In this document: positions 18,981 through 30,950 of the stretch, piece after piece
Layout: every line of letters begins with the position of its first letter
Numbering within the stretch: position 1 is the first letter of the stretch
Assembly: GCF_003046475.1 (NCBI RefSeq)
Contig: NZ_PZZZ01000003.1
Span: forward strand, 62,001 to 126,000
Length of the DNA stretch: 64,000 nt
DNA from: Mycoplana dimorpha
GTDB lineage: Bacteria; Pseudomonadota; Alphaproteobacteria; Rhizobiales; Rhizobiaceae
Direction: 5' to 3'
The notes under the pieces: generated by a model
What the model was told of the DNA's origin: nothing
What the model saw: the letters and a program-made list of their open reading frames with translations, nothing else
Database searches by the model: none
Program-made: the position numbers and the translations under genes

Positions 18981-21611
18981 TCACACAACAACATTCACGA
19001 TCCTCTGCGGAACGACAATGATCTTCCTTGGGGTCTTGCCGGCTAGCGCCGCCTGCACCTGTTCAAGGGCCAGAACGGCCGATTCGATCGCCATCTGATC
19101 CGCGTCGCGCGCAATTGTCAAATCGGCCCGCTTCTTGCCATTGATCTGCACCGGAAGGGTCACCTCATTCTCGGCGACCAAGGTCTCGTCGTAGGCCGGC
19201 CACGCGGTTCGTGCGACGAGATCGCCGCCGCCGATCGCCTGCCAGCACTCCTCGGCCAGGTGCGGCATGATCGGAGCGATCACCGCGACCACGATTTCGA
19301 CAGCGTTGCGCAGGGCCGCGGCCATGTCGGCTTGTATCTTGCCCTCGCCGGCGGCGGCAAGCGGGGCGGCGATCGCGTTGACGAGTTCGTAGATGCGGGC
19401 AACCGCCTTGTTGAAGGCCAGCTTGTCGTAATCGGCCTGAATTGCCTTGAGCGTCCTGTGGGCCGTCCGGGAAATGGCCAGCGCTTCGCCATCGGTGCCG
19501 GGCCGCGACGGTACCGTCTTCAGCACGGCGGCTGCTTCGGAGACGAGACGCCAGATACGCTGGACGAACCGATGCGCCCCCTCCACCCCGGCTTCCGACC
19601 AGATGACGTCACGGTCCGGCGGCGAATCGGAGAGCACGAAGAAGCGTGCCGTGTCGGCCCCATAGGAGGCGATGATGTCGTCCGGGTCGACGACGTTCTT
19701 CTTCGACTTCGACATCTTCTCGATCGAGCCGATCGAGATCTCTTCGCCGGATTCGATGTGTACAGCGTGCCGCTTGCCGTCGACCTCTTCGATGCGGATC
19801 TCCGCCGGCGTCACCCACTCGCGCTTGGCTCCCTCGCCGCGGCTGTAGGTCTCGTGCACGACCATGCCCTGGGTGAACAGCCCCTTGAAGGGCTCCTTCA
19901 CGTCGAGGTGGCCGGCGACCTGCATGGCACGGGTGAAGAAGCGTGAGTAGAGCAGGTGCAGGATGGCGTGCTCGATGCCGCCGATATACTGGTCGACCGG
20001 CAGCCAGGCGTCGGCGGCGGCAGGGTCGGTCGGCCGGCTCTCCCACGGCGCGGTGAAGCGGGCGAAGTACCAGGATGAATCGACGAACGTGTCCATCGTG
20101 TCGGTCTCGCGCCGCGCATCCTTGCCGCATTGCGGGCAAGCGACATGCCGCCAGGTGGGGTGACGGTCCAGCGGGTTGCCGGGACTGTCGAAGGTGACGT
20201 CGTCCGGCAGCTTGACCGGCAGGTCGGCCTTCGGAACCGGAACGACGCCGCAGTCATCGCAATGGATCACCGGTATCGGGCAGCCCCAGTAGCGCTGGCG
20301 GGAAATGCCCCAGTCGCGCAGCCGGAAATTCACCTTGCGCTCACCCTGCGGCGCGTTGCCGAGCATCGTCTGCGTCAACCTGCTCGCCACCGCCTCGAAT
20401 GCGGCTTCGGTGGTCAGGCCGTCCAGAAAACGCGAATTGATCATCACGCCATCGTCGACATAGGCCTCGTCACTGATCGTGAACGTCGAAGCGTCCCCGT
20501 CCTCGGGCATGACGACCGGCACGACCGGCAGGTCGTACTTGCGGGCAAAATCGAGGTCGCGCTGGTCGCCGGATGGGCAGCCGAAGATGGCGCCGGTGCC
20601 GTAGTCCATCAGCACGAAGTTGGCGACATAGACCGGCAGCTCCCAGCTATCGTCGAGCGGGTGGCGGACGCGGATGCCGGTGTCGATGCCCTTCTTCTCG
20701 GCCGTCTCGAGCGCGGCCAGCGAGGTTCCAGCGTGGCGACATTCATCGCAGAAGGCCGCGATGGCGGCGTTCTGCGCCGCCGCATCCCTGGCGATCGGGT
20801 GGTCGGCGGAGATCGCCAAGAACGAGGCGCCAAACAGCGTGTCGGGGCGGGTGGTATAAACGCTGACTTCGCCGGCATCCGTCAGGCCGGCCCGCTCGGT
20901 TATCTCCCAGCGGATTAGCATGCCTTCGGAGCGGCCGATCCAGTTCTTCTGCATGAGCCGAACCTTCTCCGGCCACTGGTCGAGCTCGTCCAGCGCCTTG
21001 AGCAGGTCGTCGGAGAAATCGGTGATCTTGAAGAACCATTGCGTCAGTTCGCGCTGCTCGACGAGCGCGCCGGAGCGCCAGCCGCGGCCGTCGATCACCT
21101 GCTCGTTGGCGAGCACGGTGTTGTCCACCGGGTCCCAGTTGACCTTCGACTGCTTGCGATAGACCAGCCCCTTCTCCAGGAAATCGAGGAACAGGCGCTG
21201 CTGTTGCTGGTAGTAGGCAACGTCACAGGTGGCGAACTCGCGCGACCAGTCGAGCGACAGGCCCATCGCCTTTAGTTGCGCCCGCATGGACGCGATGTTC
21301 TGGTAGGTCCAAGCGGCCGGATGGACGCCACGCTCCATCGCCGCGTTCTCGGCCGGCATGCCAAACGCATCCCAACCCATCGGATGCAGCACGTTGAAGC
21401 CGCGGGCCCGCTTGTAGCGCGCCACCACGTCGCCCATGGCATAGTTGCGGACGTGACCCATGTGGATGCGCCCCGACGGATAGGGAAACATCTCCAGCAC
21501 GTAGTACTTTTCGCGCGGGTCGTCGTTTTTGGTCAGGAAGACGTTCTCGTCGTTCCACCTTGCCTGCCAGCGGGGCTCCGCATCGCGCGGGTTGTAACGT
21601 TCGGTAGCCAT
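18981..21611 (-). CDS. leuS: Leucyl-tRNA synthetase
   Basis: An 876-residue class I synthetase. The HIGH motif appears as [16 protein letters not shown] at about residue 40 and the KMSKS motif as [11 protein letters not shown] at about residue 620; the editing domain lies between. A four-Cys zinc-like site (CDDCG ... CPQCG) is visible around residues 445-500. The start is the ATG at 21611, giving [12 protein letters not shown]; longer frames upstream have no family match. It heads the leftward leuS-lptE-holA operon. Confidence 0.97.
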   Translation of the reverse strand: MATERYNPRDAEPRWQARWNDENVFLTKNDDPREKYYVLEMFPYPSGRIHMGHVRNYAMGDVVARYKRARGFNVLHPMGWDAFGMPAENAAMERGVHPAAWTYQNIASMRAQLKAMGLSLDWSREFATCDVAYYQQQQRLFLDFLEKGLVYRKQSKVNWDPVDNTVLANEQVIDGRGWRSGALVEQRELTQWFFKITDFSDDLLKALDELDQWPEKVRLMQKNWIGRSEGMLIRWEITERAGLTDAGEVSVYTTRPDTLFGASFLAISADHPIARDAAAQNAAIAAFCDECRHAGTSLAALETAEKKGIDTGIRVRHPLDDSWELPVYVANFVLMDYGTGAIFGCPSGDQRDLDFARKYDLPVVPVVMPEDGDASTFTISDEAYVDDGVMINSRFLDGLTTEAAFEAVASRLTQTMLGNAPQGERKVNFRLRDWGISRQRYWGCPIPVIHCDDCGVVPVPKADLPVKLPDDVTFDSPGNPLDRHPTWRHVACPQCGKDARRETDTMDTFVDSSWYFARFTAPWESRPTDPAAADAWLPVDQYIGGIEHAILHLLYSRFFTRAMQVAGHLDVKEPFKGLFTQGMVVHETYSRGEGAKREWVTPAEIRIEEVDGKRHAVHIESGEEISIGSIEKMSKSKKNVVDPDDIIASYGADTARFFVLSDSPPDRDVIWSEAGVEGAHRFVQRIWRLVSEAAAVLKTVPSRPGTDGEALAISRTAHRTLKAIQADYDKLAFNKAVARIYELVNAIAAPLAAAGEGKIQADMAAALRNAVEIVVAVIAPIMPHLAEECWQAIGGGDLVARTAWPAYDETLVAENEVTLPVQINGKKRADLTIARDADQMAIESAVLALEQVQAALAGKTPRKIIVVPQRIVNVVV

Positions 21612-21808
21612 GTCGTCGATGTTTCCGGATAAGCTGATCGGGCAAAGCCCATGCGAATTTGTGGCGAGACCTTCACCATGAAACCGCCATAGCGTCAAGG
21701 TTTCCGCGCTGCCGCGACCGGCGCAAACCGTACGCGGCAGGCCGGCGGACTTGGCAAGCGAGGGCGATTTCGCTACGTCCGGGGCAGGATCAGGCAACGG
21801 AGGTCGGC

Positions 21809-22468
21809 ATGGAACTGGAAGAGCGTCTGCACGAGGTTCGCGACCGGATCGGCGCGGCATCCGTGGCAGCCGGTCGTGCACCGGATGCAGTGGTGCTGGT
21901 GGCGGTGTCCAAGACCTTCGGGGCGGAGGCTATCCGCCCCGCGATCGCCGCGGGCCAGCGCGTCTTCGGCGAGAACCGCGTGCAGGAGGCCCAGGGCAAA
22001 TGGCCGGAACTGCGGGCCGAGACGCCGGGCCTCGAACTGCATCTGATCGGTCCCCTGCAGTCGAACAAGGCGGCCGATGCCGTCGCGCTGTTCGACGTGA
22101 TCGAGACCGTCGATCGCGAGAAGATCGCCAGGGCGATCGCGGCGGAGATGCAGCGGCAAGGACGGCGGCCCCGGCTCTATGTGCAGGTCAACACCGGGCT
22201 TGAGCCGCAAAAGGCGGGGATCGCACCGGATGATACGGCCGCGTTCGTCGATTTCTGCCGCAATCAGCTCGGGCTGGAGATCGAGGGCCTGATGTGCATC
22301 CCGCCAGCAGACGAGAACCCCGGTCCGCATTTCGCCCTTCTTTCGAAGCTCGCCGGAAGGGCCGGGCTCGCGCGCCTGTCTATGGGCATGTCCGGCGATT
22401 ACGAGACTGCCATTGCATTCGGGGCGACGAGCGTGCGCGTCGGATCGGCGATCTTCGGAGCCCGCTGA
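21809..22468 (+). CDS. YggS/PROSC family pyridoxal phosphate homeostasis protein
   Basis: A 219-residue single-domain alanine racemase-like barrel that binds PLP through the Lys in LVAVSKTF near residue 36 and buffers vitamin B6. [13 protein letters not shown] near residue 57 and [10 protein letters not shown] near residue 82 are typical. The end, [25 protein letters not shown], is the family signature region. It is divergent from leuS with about 200 bases between starts, the usual arrangement in the class. Confidence 0.93.
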   Translation: MELEERLHEVRDRIGAASVAAGRAPDAVVLVAVSKTFGAEAIRPAIAAGQRVFGENRVQEAQGKWPELRAETPGLELHLIGPLQSNKAADAVALFDVIETVDREKIARAIAAEMQRQGRRPRLYVQVNTGLEPQKAGIAPDDTAAFVDFCRNQLGLEIEGLMCIPPADENPGPHFALLSKLAGRAGLARLSMGMSGDYETAIAFGATSVRVGSAIFGAR

Positions 22469-22482
22469 GGCGGCAGCTGGCC

Positions 22483-22514
22483 GCGGACCGGCCGGATCGC
22501 CGCACCCTTTTTTT
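22483..22514 (+). terminator. Possible terminator after the yggS-like gene
   Basis: GC-rich inverted repeats (GCGG ... CCGC, with GGCCG ... CGGCC overlapping) precede a run of seven T residues at 22508-22514. The stem is imperfect, so the call is tentative. Confidence 0.4.
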
Positions 22515-22617
22515 GCCTAGTCCGTTGGTCTGGCTTCCCTGCCGGGACGGCGTTTCCTATTGTTGCTTCCGGAGACGGCCGTCAGCGACGGCCATGGGAA
22601 TTCGGGAGGTACAGATC

Positions 22618-24525
22618 ATGGCAAGCACCTACGCGGCCGTGTACGCGCGATGGAAGTCCGAACCGTCGGTCTTCTGGTCGGAGGCGGCGGCTGCGATCGA
22701 CTGGTTCAAGGCGCCCGATATCGCCTTTGATGGCCAGCGCGGCGTCTACGGGCACTGGTTTCCGGATGGGGAGACCAACACCTGCTACAACTGCCTGGAC
22801 CGCCACGTTGCGGGCGGCCGCGGCGAACAGACAGCCCTCATCTATGATAGCCCGGTCACCGGCCGGAAGCAGCGCTTCACCTACCGGGAGATGCTGACGG
22901 AAGTCGAAGCGGTCGCAGCCGTGCTCGCCGATCTCGGCGTGGGCCGCGGCGATCGGGTGATCATCTATATGCCGATGGTGCCCGAAGCGGTCTTCGCCAT
23001 GCTGGCCTGCGCCCGCCTCGGTGCCGTCCACTCGGTGGTCTTCGGCGGTTTTGCGGCGCACGAGCTGGCGACCCGGATCGAGGACTGCAAGGCGAAGGTG
23101 GTCGTGGCGGCCAGCTGCGGCATCGAGCCCGGCCGCATCGTCGCCTACAAGCCGCTGCTCGATGCCGCGATCGATCTTGCCGTCCACAAGCCCGAGCACT
23201 GCCTGATCCTGCAGCGGCCCGAACTGGAGGCGCCGTTGTCCGGCGAGCGCGACGTCGATTTTGCCCTGTCAGTCGCCGCGGCAAAGCGGGCCGGACGGCC
23301 GGTGTCCTGCGTTCCGCTGCCGGCAACCGACCCGCTCTACATCCTCTACACATCCGGCACGACCGGTCAGCCGAAGGGCGTGCTGCGCGACAATGGCGGG
23401 TACATGGTGGCGCTCGCCTGGAGCATGAAGCACTTCTACGGCGTCGCGCCGGGCGAGGTGTTCTGGACCGCCTCCGACATCGGCTGGGTGGTCGGTCATT
23501 CCTATATCGTCTATGGGCCGCTTCTGAACGGCAGCACCACAGTGCTCTACGAGGGCAAGCCGGTCGGCACGCCGGATGCGGGGGCCTGCTGGCGGGTGGT
23601 TCAGGAGCATGGCGTGCGGGTGATGTTCACGGCCCCGACCGCATTTCGGGCGATCCGGCGGGAAGATCCGGAAGGCGCGCTGGTCGCCGGCTACGACCTG
23701 TCCTCCCTGCGCTGCCTGTTCCTGGCCGGCGAGCGCGCCGATCCCGATACGCTGCAATGGGCCGAGCGGGTGCTCGGGATTCCGGTGATCGATCACTGGT
23801 GGCAGACGGAGACCGGCTGGCCGATGGCCGGCAATCCGCTCGGGCTTGGCCTGCTGCCCGTCAAACACGGGTCACCGTCAGTGCCGCTGCCCGGCTATCA
23901 CATCGATGTGGTCGACGACGCCGGTCATCCGGTCGGCCCCGGCACGCTCGGCAACATTGTCGTCAGGCTCCCCCTCCCCCCAGGTTGCCTGCCAACCTTC
24001 TGGAACGCCGACGAGCGGTTCCACACCACCTGCCTTGCTGAATTCCCGGGCTACTACAAGACCGCCGATGCCGGCTATATCGACGAGGACGGATACGTCT
24101 TCATCATGGCGAGGACCGACGACATCATCAACGTGGCCGGCCATCGCCTTTCGACCGGCGCGATGGAGGAGGTCTGCGCCAGCCATCCCGACGTCGCCGA
24201 ATGTGCGGTGGTGGGCATCGCCGACACCGTGAAGGGCCAGATCCCGGCCGGCTTCCTCGTGCTCAACAGCGGTGTTTCACGTGAATCATCGTTAATCGAG
24301 CAGGAGGTGGTGACGCTCGTCCGGGAGCGGATCGGCCCGGTGGCGGCGTTCAAGACGGTTGTCTGCGTCAAGCGGCTGCCGAAAACCCGTTCCGGAAAGA
24401 TCCTGCGCGGGACGATGCAGAAGATCGCGGACCGCGAGGCGTGGAAAATGCCCGCAACGATCGACGATCCGACGATCCTCGACGAAATCCGCGAGGCGCT
24501 GCAGGCGCGGGGTATTGGCATTTGA
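22618..24525 (+). CDS. prpE: Propionyl-CoA synthetase (AMP-forming, PrpE-like)
   Basis: A 635-residue acyl-CoA synthetase of the ACS family. The AMP-binding motif is YTSGTTGQPKGV near residue 245, WWQTETGW near residue 387, and the C-terminal catalytic Lys lies in KTRSGKILRGTM near residue 593. The NGGYM/ACS-like pocket and GETNTCYNCLDRH at the N-terminus resemble PrpE more than acetyl-CoA synthetase, though substrate is inferred. A GGGAGG lies 9 bases before the ATG at 22618. Parts of its C-terminal sequence (GVSRESS) are dictated by parS site 5. Confidence 0.85.
   Translation: MASTYAAVYARWKSEPSVFWSEAAAAIDWFKAPDIAFDGQRGVYGHWFPDGETNTCYNCLDRHVAGGRGEQTALIYDSPVTGRKQRFTYREMLTEVEAVAAVLADLGVGRGDRVIIYMPMVPEAVFAMLACARLGAVHSVVFGGFAAHELATRIEDCKAKVVVAASCGIEPGRIVAYKPLLDAAIDLAVHKPEHCLILQRPELEAPLSGERDVDFALSVAAAKRAGRPVSCVPLPATDPLYILYTSGTTGQPKGVLRDNGGYMVALAWSMKHFYGVAPGEVFWTASDIGWVVGHSYIVYGPLLNGSTTVLYEGKPVGTPDAGACWRVVQEHGVRVMFTAPTAFRAIRREDPEGALVAGYDLSSLRCLFLAGERADPDTLQWAERVLGIPVIDHWWQTETGWPMAGNPLGLGLLPVKHGSPSVPLPGYHIDVVDDAGHPVGPGTLGNIVVRLPLPPGCLPTFWNADERFHTTCLAEFPGYYKTADAGYIDEDGYVFIMARTDDIINVAGHRLSTGAMEEVCASHPDVAECAVVGIADTVKGQIPAGFLVLNSGVSRESSLIEQEVVTLVRERIGPVAAFKTVVCVKRLPKTRSGKILRGTMQKIADREAWKMPATIDDPTILDEIREALQARGIGI
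24273..24288. promoter_or_regulatory. parS site 5 (inside prpE)
   Basis: TGTTTCACGTGAATCA is identical to parS site 1. It lies within the coding sequence for the C-terminal domain of the PrpE-like enzyme, about 7.3 kb right of parB. Confidence 0.87.
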
Positions 24526-24642
24526 CGCACATCGCCCGGAAGCGGGTGGCGGTTGCAGGAAAAAGAACCTGATTGCGGACCAGGGCCGATCCGGCTTCAG
24601 GGCAAAGCCGCTCTCTGGGTCATCTCAGCGGCGGCAAACAAA

Positions 24643-24673
24643 AAGCCCGGCCGTCGGAGAAACGGCCGGGCTT
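24643..24673 (-). terminator. Strong intrinsic terminator of trcR
   Basis: A perfect 12-bp stem (AAGCCCGGCCGT at 24643-24654 with ACGGCCGGGCTT at 24662-24673) has a 7-base loop. On the minus strand it ends in TTTTTGTTT, a good U tract. It lies 25 bases after the trcR stop, in the gap between prpE and trcR. Confidence 0.9.
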
Positions 24674-24697
24674 GAGTGGCATTGAGGCGCGCGCCGC

Positions 24698-25399
24698 TCA
24701 GAAGTTGTCGTCTTCGTCTTCCTGGCGCGTCGACTTCAGCGACTTGAGTTTGGCGAAGACCGCCTCGGCGTCGATTTCCTTCTCCTCCTCGCGCTCGTGG
24801 CTTTCGTAGGGGAGCTTCTCGGTCTCCTGCGCGGATGCCAGGGTGGCGCCGACCTCGGCTGCGGTCGGCAGCGGCCGCCCCTTGGAAGCGCGCTCGACCT
24901 CGAGGTCGAGGTCGATCTGCGAGCACAGGCCGAGCGTGACCGGGTCCATCGGCGTCAGGTTGGCGGAGTTCCAGTGGGTGCGCTCACGGATCTGCTCGAT
25001 CGTCGACTTGGTCGTGCCGACGAGGCGCGAAATCTGCGCGTCCTTCAGTTCCGGGTGGTTGCGAACCAGCCAGAGAATGGCGTTCGGCCGGTCCTGGCGC
25101 TTGGAGACCGGTGTGTAGCGCGGGCCCTTGCGCTTGGATTCCGGTACGCGCACCTTTGGCTCGGAAAGCTTCAGCTTGTGGTTGGGGTTTGCTTCGGCGC
25201 GGGCGATCTCGTCGCGGGAGAGCTGGCCGGTGGCGATCGGGTCGAGACCCTTGATGCCTTGGGCCGATTCGCCGTCGGCAATCGCCTTGACCTCAAGCGG
25301 GTGCAGCTTGCAGAACTGGGCGATCTGGTCGAACGACAGCGCCGTGTTGTCGACCAGCCAGACGGCAGTCGCCTTTGGCATGAGCAGTTGTTGGGCCAT
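24698..25399 (-). CDS. trcR: Cell cycle transcriptional regulator TrcR (DUF1013)
   Basis: A 233-residue DUF1013 protein. The N-terminal MPKATAVWLVDNTALSF region and a central HTH-like segment (ISRLVGTTKSTIEQI near residue 130) are characteristic. The C-terminus is acidic and probably flexible. TrcR is known from the literature as a regulator of cell-cycle genes in alphaproteobacteria. It is flanked by two acyl-CoA synthetase genes, is monocistronic, and ends at a strong terminator. Confidence 0.9.
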   Translation of the reverse strand: MAQQLLMPKATAVWLVDNTALSFDQIAQFCKLHPLEVKAIADGESAQGIKGLDPIATGQLSRDEIARAEANPNHKLKLSEPKVRVPESKRKGPRYTPVSKRQDRPNAILWLVRNHPELKDAQISRLVGTTKSTIEQIRERTHWNSANLTPMDPVTLGLCSQIDLDLEVERASKGRPLPTAAEVGATLASAQETEKLPYESHEREEEKEIDAEAVFAKLKSLKSTRQEDEDDNF

Positions 25400-25478
25400 G
25401 GATACAATCCTTCTGTGCGTCCGCGCCGGTGTCGCGGGCCGTGGGGTATAACCACTGATTTCCGGGAATTGTGCACCT

Positions 25479-25506
25479 CTATAACGCTGCTGTCGCGGAA
25501 ATGCAA
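25479..25506 (-). promoter_or_regulatory. Candidate sigma-70 promoter of trcR
   Basis: On the minus strand TTGCAT (25506-25501) is followed by a 16-base gap and TTATAG (25484-25479), about 80 bases upstream of the trcR start. The hexamers are imperfect. Confidence 0.4.
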
Positions 25507-25621
25507 TTCTTCAAGTGACAAATGACCTTTGTCTAATTGCCGTAAGGCCTTGACCTGATATGAATGGCGAAATCGACGGGTCGGAGGAGTTGACCCGACC
25601 ATCTGCGCTGAGGAGAATTTC

Positions 25622-27577
<1,956 letters not shown>

Positions 27578-27618
27578 ATGCAAGTTTCGTGGGGCTGACT
27601 TGACCCCTCACCTACCCC

Positions 27619-28104
27619 TCAGGGAGCGTCGCCGCAGCGCGGCGACGTCTTGCGGCCGCCGTCATACGGCAGCGCCAGCCCGGCGGCGATGAGGTCGTGA
27701 GCCGGATTGGAGCCGTCCGGCAACTCGACGTCGGCAACGACGCGACCAAAATATTTGTCGCCCGTTACGTTCGTCAGCAGCAGCGACGTCCCTTCGCCGG
27801 CCAATCGTACCAGCCGGTCCCGCGCCGCAGTGGCGGCCTCACGCTCCTGCCTGCACCTGGCCTTCATTTCCGGCGCGTCGATGCCGCGCAGGCGGACAAA
27901 AACCTCGACAGTCTGTTGCGGCCATGGCCGCGCCGACACCAGCAGCGTGTCGCCGTCGACAATGCGGAGCACTTCCGCGGCCACGGGGCCGAAAACGCGA
28001 TGGCGGTCAGCGGCTTTCGCAACGGCGACCGGAAAGACTACGCCAAGGGCAGCAACAAAGCAGGGAGCGAACATGTGCATGAAAGGAATATATTCCGCAT
28101 TCAT
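27619..28104 (-). CDS. Thermonuclease-family (SNase-like) exported nuclease
   Basis: A 161-residue protein with an N-terminal signal-like hydrophobic segment (residues about 12-30, ending VAVAKAAD) followed by an SNase fold. IVDGDTLLV, the catalytic region VRLRGIDAPE (Arg and Glu) and KYFGRVVADV (second Arg) are all present, so it should be active in the periplasm or outside. An alternative start at 28080 would shorten the n-region. A 9-bp hairpin, CGTCGCCGC / GCGGCGACG, at 27627-27647 overlaps its final codons. Confidence 0.85.
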   Translation of the reverse strand: MNAEYIPFMHMFAPCFVAALGVVFPVAVAKAADRHRVFGPVAAEVLRIVDGDTLLVSARPWPQQTVEVFVRLRGIDAPEMKARCRQEREAATAARDRLVRLAGEGTSLLLTNVTGDKYFGRVVADVELPDGSNPAHDLIAAGLALPYDGGRKTSPRCGDAP

Positions 28105-28128
28105 GCCGCTGGCAATGGGAAACTAATC

Positions 28129-28380
28129 TTAGAAATCGATTGCCCGGCCCTTGATCTCCCAGTCACCGAAGCGCGCCGGGTCGAGTCCTCCCCGCCCGCC
28201 GATCTCACGCGGGAGCGGCTGCTGCGTTTCGGCCGCACGTCGCGCCGCGGCCTCCTCAAGTGCCCGGACCGCAGCCGGGGGAAGGACGCGGCCGCTTCCC
28301 ATCGCGTTGTCGTTGTCGCTCTGCAAGATTTTGTCCAAAGTCTTGTCCATATTGAACTGAGCCTTCGTCTTTCCCATCAT
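28129..28380 (-). CDS. DUF1674 protein (SDHAF4-like succinate dehydrogenase assembly factor)
   Basis: An 83-residue protein ending in the DUF1674 signature REIGGRGGLDPARFGDWEIKGRAIDF region (residues about 58-83; key pattern GGxGGLDPxRFGDWExKGRxxDF). The mitochondrial relative binds flavinylated SdhA and promotes succinate dehydrogenase assembly. It is divergent from htpX with a parS site between them. The function is inferred from the family; the family call is clear. Confidence 0.85.
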   Translation of the reverse strand: MMGKTKAQFNMDKTLDKILQSDNDNAMGSGRVLPPAAVRALEEAAARRAAETQQPLPREIGGRGGLDPARFGDWEIKGRAIDF

Positions 28381-28410
28381 ATAGGCGCAAGATCACCACC
28401 GGCAAAGCGC

Positions 28411-28426
28411 TGATTCACGTGAAACA
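28411..28426. promoter_or_regulatory. parS site 6 (upstream of htpX)
   Basis: TGATTCACGTGAAACA is identical to parS site 2. It lies in the gap between the divergent DUF1674 gene and htpX, and is the rightmost site found, about 11 kb beyond parB. Confidence 0.88.
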
Positions 28427-28456
28427 TCGCCGCACCGGTACAGTTGGAGGCTTCCC

Positions 28457-29416
28457 ATGAATCTCGTCCGAACGGCAATGCTGCTGGCCTTCCTGACAGC
28501 GCTCTTCATGGCCGTCGGTTTTCTGATCGGCGGCAAAAGCGGCATGATGATCGCGCTGTTGATTGCCGCCGCCACCAACCTCTTCTCCTATTGGAATGCC
28601 GACAAGATGGTGCTGTCGATGTATGGCGCCCAGGAGGTCGATGAACGCAGCGCCCCGGAATATTACGGAATCGTTCGCGATCTCGCGCAACGTGCCGGCC
28701 TGCCGATGCCGCGCGTCTTTGTCATCGACAGCGCCCAGCCGAACGCCTTCGCGACGGGACGCAATCCGGAAAATGCCGCCGTTGCCGCCTCGACCGGCCT
28801 CCTGCAAGCGCTTTCCTACGAGGAGGTGGCCGGCGTGATGGCCCACGAACTCGCCCATGTCCAGAACCGTGACACGCTGACGATGACGGTGACGGCGACC
28901 ATTGCCGGCGCCATTTCGATGCTGGCCAACTTTGCCTTATTCTTCGGCGGCAACCGCGAGAACAACAATCCGCTCGGCTTCGTGGGCATGCTGGTCGCCA
29001 TGATCGTCGCGCCTCTCGCCGCCATGCTGGTGCAGATGGCGATCAGCCGGACACGCGAATATTCCGCCGACCGCCGGGGCGCAGAGATCTGCGGCAATCC
29101 GCTGTGGCTCTCTTCGGCGTTGCGGAAGATCGCGATCGCAGCCGGCCGCATTCCCAACGAAGAGGCCGAGCACAACCCGGCGACGGCGCACATGTTCATC
29201 ATCAATCCGCTGTCGGGGGCGCGGATGGACAACCTGTTTTCGACCCATCCGGACACCGAAAACCGGATCGCTGCCCTCGAGGCGATGGCTACGGACATGC
29301 GCCAGACCTCGACGGGCCCGGTCGCGGCTGCTAAGCCGGCACGCAAATCGCGTTCCGTTCCGACAACCGGCTGGGGACGCGGTGGTTCGCAGCCACCGAA
29401 AGGTCCCTGGTCTTGA
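28457..29416 (+). CDS. htpX: Membrane zinc protease HtpX
   Basis: A 319-residue M48 metalloprotease of the inner membrane that degrades damaged membrane proteins. Two N-terminal membrane segments (residues about 5-23 and 27-45) precede the zinc site HELAH at about residue 134; another hydrophobic stretch lies around residues 150-195, and the third ligand Glu lies in [12 protein letters not shown] near residue 200. The Pro/Gly/Ser-rich C-terminal tail is unstructured. The stop overlaps the start of rsmB as TTGA. Confidence 0.93.
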   Translation: MNLVRTAMLLAFLTALFMAVGFLIGGKSGMMIALLIAAATNLFSYWNADKMVLSMYGAQEVDERSAPEYYGIVRDLAQRAGLPMPRVFVIDSAQPNAFATGRNPENAAVAASTGLLQALSYEEVAGVMAHELAHVQNRDTLTMTVTATIAGAISMLANFALFFGGNRENNNPLGFVGMLVAMIVAPLAAMLVQMAISRTREYSADRRGAEICGNPLWLSSALRKIAIAAGRIPNEEAEHNPATAHMFIINPLSGARMDNLFSTHPDTENRIAALEAMATDMRQTSTGPVAAAKPARKSRSVPTTGWGRGGSQPPKGPWS

Positions 29417-30816
29417 CATCCGAGCGCAGCCGAAACGAATCGCATCCGAAACAAAGGCCGGCGCCCCGTGCAAGCGGCTCCAGTGCGGACCCCAGAGCGG
29501 AGAAGCCTGGGCTGCAATCCCGGCAAGCGGCGGCCAAGCTTCTCGCTGCTGTCGTCGATCGGCAGACCCCGCTCGACGGCATGCTCGACGTCGAGCACGG
29601 CAATCCCGCCTATCGGGCGCTCAGCGAGTCGGATCGGGCCCTGGTGCGCGCTGTCCTCAATACGGCCCTGCGCCACCTGCCCCGTATTCAGGCGATCATT
29701 GATTCGCTCGTGGAGACGCCGCTGCCGGAGGGCGCCCGCTCGCTCTATCACGTGCTTACGGTGGCGGCAGCCCAGATTCTCTACCTGGACGTGCCGGACC
29801 ATTCCGCTGTCGATCTCGCAGTGGAACAGGCGCGCGCCGATCCGCGCAGCCGACGCTTCGCCAATCTGGTCAATGCAGTGCTCCGTCGCCTGGCTCGCGA
29901 GAAGGTGGCGCACCTGACCGCGACGCATGCCATCCCGGTCGTCCCATCCTGGTTCTTCAATCGGCTGGTGCAGGTCTACGGCGATGAGCACGCGCGGCGG
30001 ATCGCCGATTCGCTGCTCGAGCCGGCGGCAATTGACCTCACTGTCAGGTCAGACCCGGAGGGCTGGGCCGACCGGCTCGGCGGGCTTGTGCTGCCGACCG
30101 GATCGGTGCGGCTTGCGGCGTTCTCCGGCAGGATCCCGGAACTGGCCGGCTTCGCCGAAGGCGAATGGTGGGTGCAGGATGCCGCGGCCGCGATTCCCGC
30201 AGGTTTGTTTCCCGAGCTTGCCGGGCAGCGGGTCGCCGATCTTTGTGCCGCGCCGGGCGGCAAGACGGCGCAGCTGGCGCTGGCCGGCGCCGACGTCACG
30301 GCGATCGACCAGTCGACAAGCCGCCTGAAGCGGTTGCAGGCAAACCTCGCCCGCCTTTCCCTGCCGGTCCAAACCGTCGAGGCCAACCTTCTGGATTTCC
30401 AGCCCGAGACCCCGTTCGATGCCGTGCTGCTCGACGCCCCCTGCTCCTCGACGGGAACGATCCGCCGCCATCCCGACGTATTGTGGACGAAGGGACCACA
30501 GGACATCGCGAAGCTCGCCGGACTGCAAGAGAGAATGCTCCGTCATGCGATGACACTGGTCCGGCCGGGCGGTCACCTGGTGTTCTCGAACTGCTCGCTG
30601 GACCCGCTGGAGGGCGAGGAGGTCACCGCACGGGTGCTAGCCGACGTTTTCGGCTGGTCGCGGGTCGCGATCGATCCGCAGCGGTGGCCCGGCCTGGGAG
30701 AGGCTGTCTCGCCGCTCGGCGAAATTCGCACGACGCCGGCCATGCTGCCGGGCCACGGTGCCACCGCAGGCGGACTGGACGGCTTTTACGCCGTGCTGCT
30801 GCGGCGGGCGGACTGA
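29413..30816 (+). CDS. rsmB: 16S rRNA (cytosine967-C5)-methyltransferase RsmB
   Basis: A 467-residue protein with an N-terminal NusB-like RNA-binding domain (residues about 35-165) and a C-terminal SAM methyltransferase domain. [12 protein letters not shown] at about residue 280 binds [18 protein letters not shown] at about residue 342 carries the first catalytic Cys, and [11 protein letters not shown] at about residue 394 the second. The start is a TTG inside the htpX stop, which is unusual, but the coupling is exact. A basic N-terminal extension precedes the NusB domain. Confidence 0.92.
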   Translation: MTSERSRNESHPKQRPAPRASGSSADPRAEKPGLQSRQAAAKLLAAVVDRQTPLDGMLDVEHGNPAYRALSESDRALVRAVLNTALRHLPRIQAIIDSLVETPLPEGARSLYHVLTVAAAQILYLDVPDHSAVDLAVEQARADPRSRRFANLVNAVLRRLAREKVAHLTATHAIPVVPSWFFNRLVQVYGDEHARRIADSLLEPAAIDLTVRSDPEGWADRLGGLVLPTGSVRLAAFSGRIPELAGFAEGEWWVQDAAAAIPAGLFPELAGQRVADLCAAPGGKTAQLALAGADVTAIDQSTSRLKRLQANLARLSLPVQTVEANLLDFQPETPFDAVLLDAPCSSTGTIRRHPDVLWTKGPQDIAKLAGLQERMLRHAMTLVRPGGHLVFSNCSLDPLEGEEVTARVLADVFGWSRVAIDPQRWPGLGEAVSPLGEIRTTPAMLPGHGATAGGLDGFYAVLLRRAD

Positions 30817-30950
30817 TCGGCGCCGCTGCCATCTTGGCCTAAACCGCCTCTTGCGGCCCGCCCTCATCAACAACGTGCATCGGCGGGTGAATTGACGCCA
30901 TTGCATCCTGTGCCTACCAATGGTGCAGGCGGGGAAAGAGTTTGTTAACA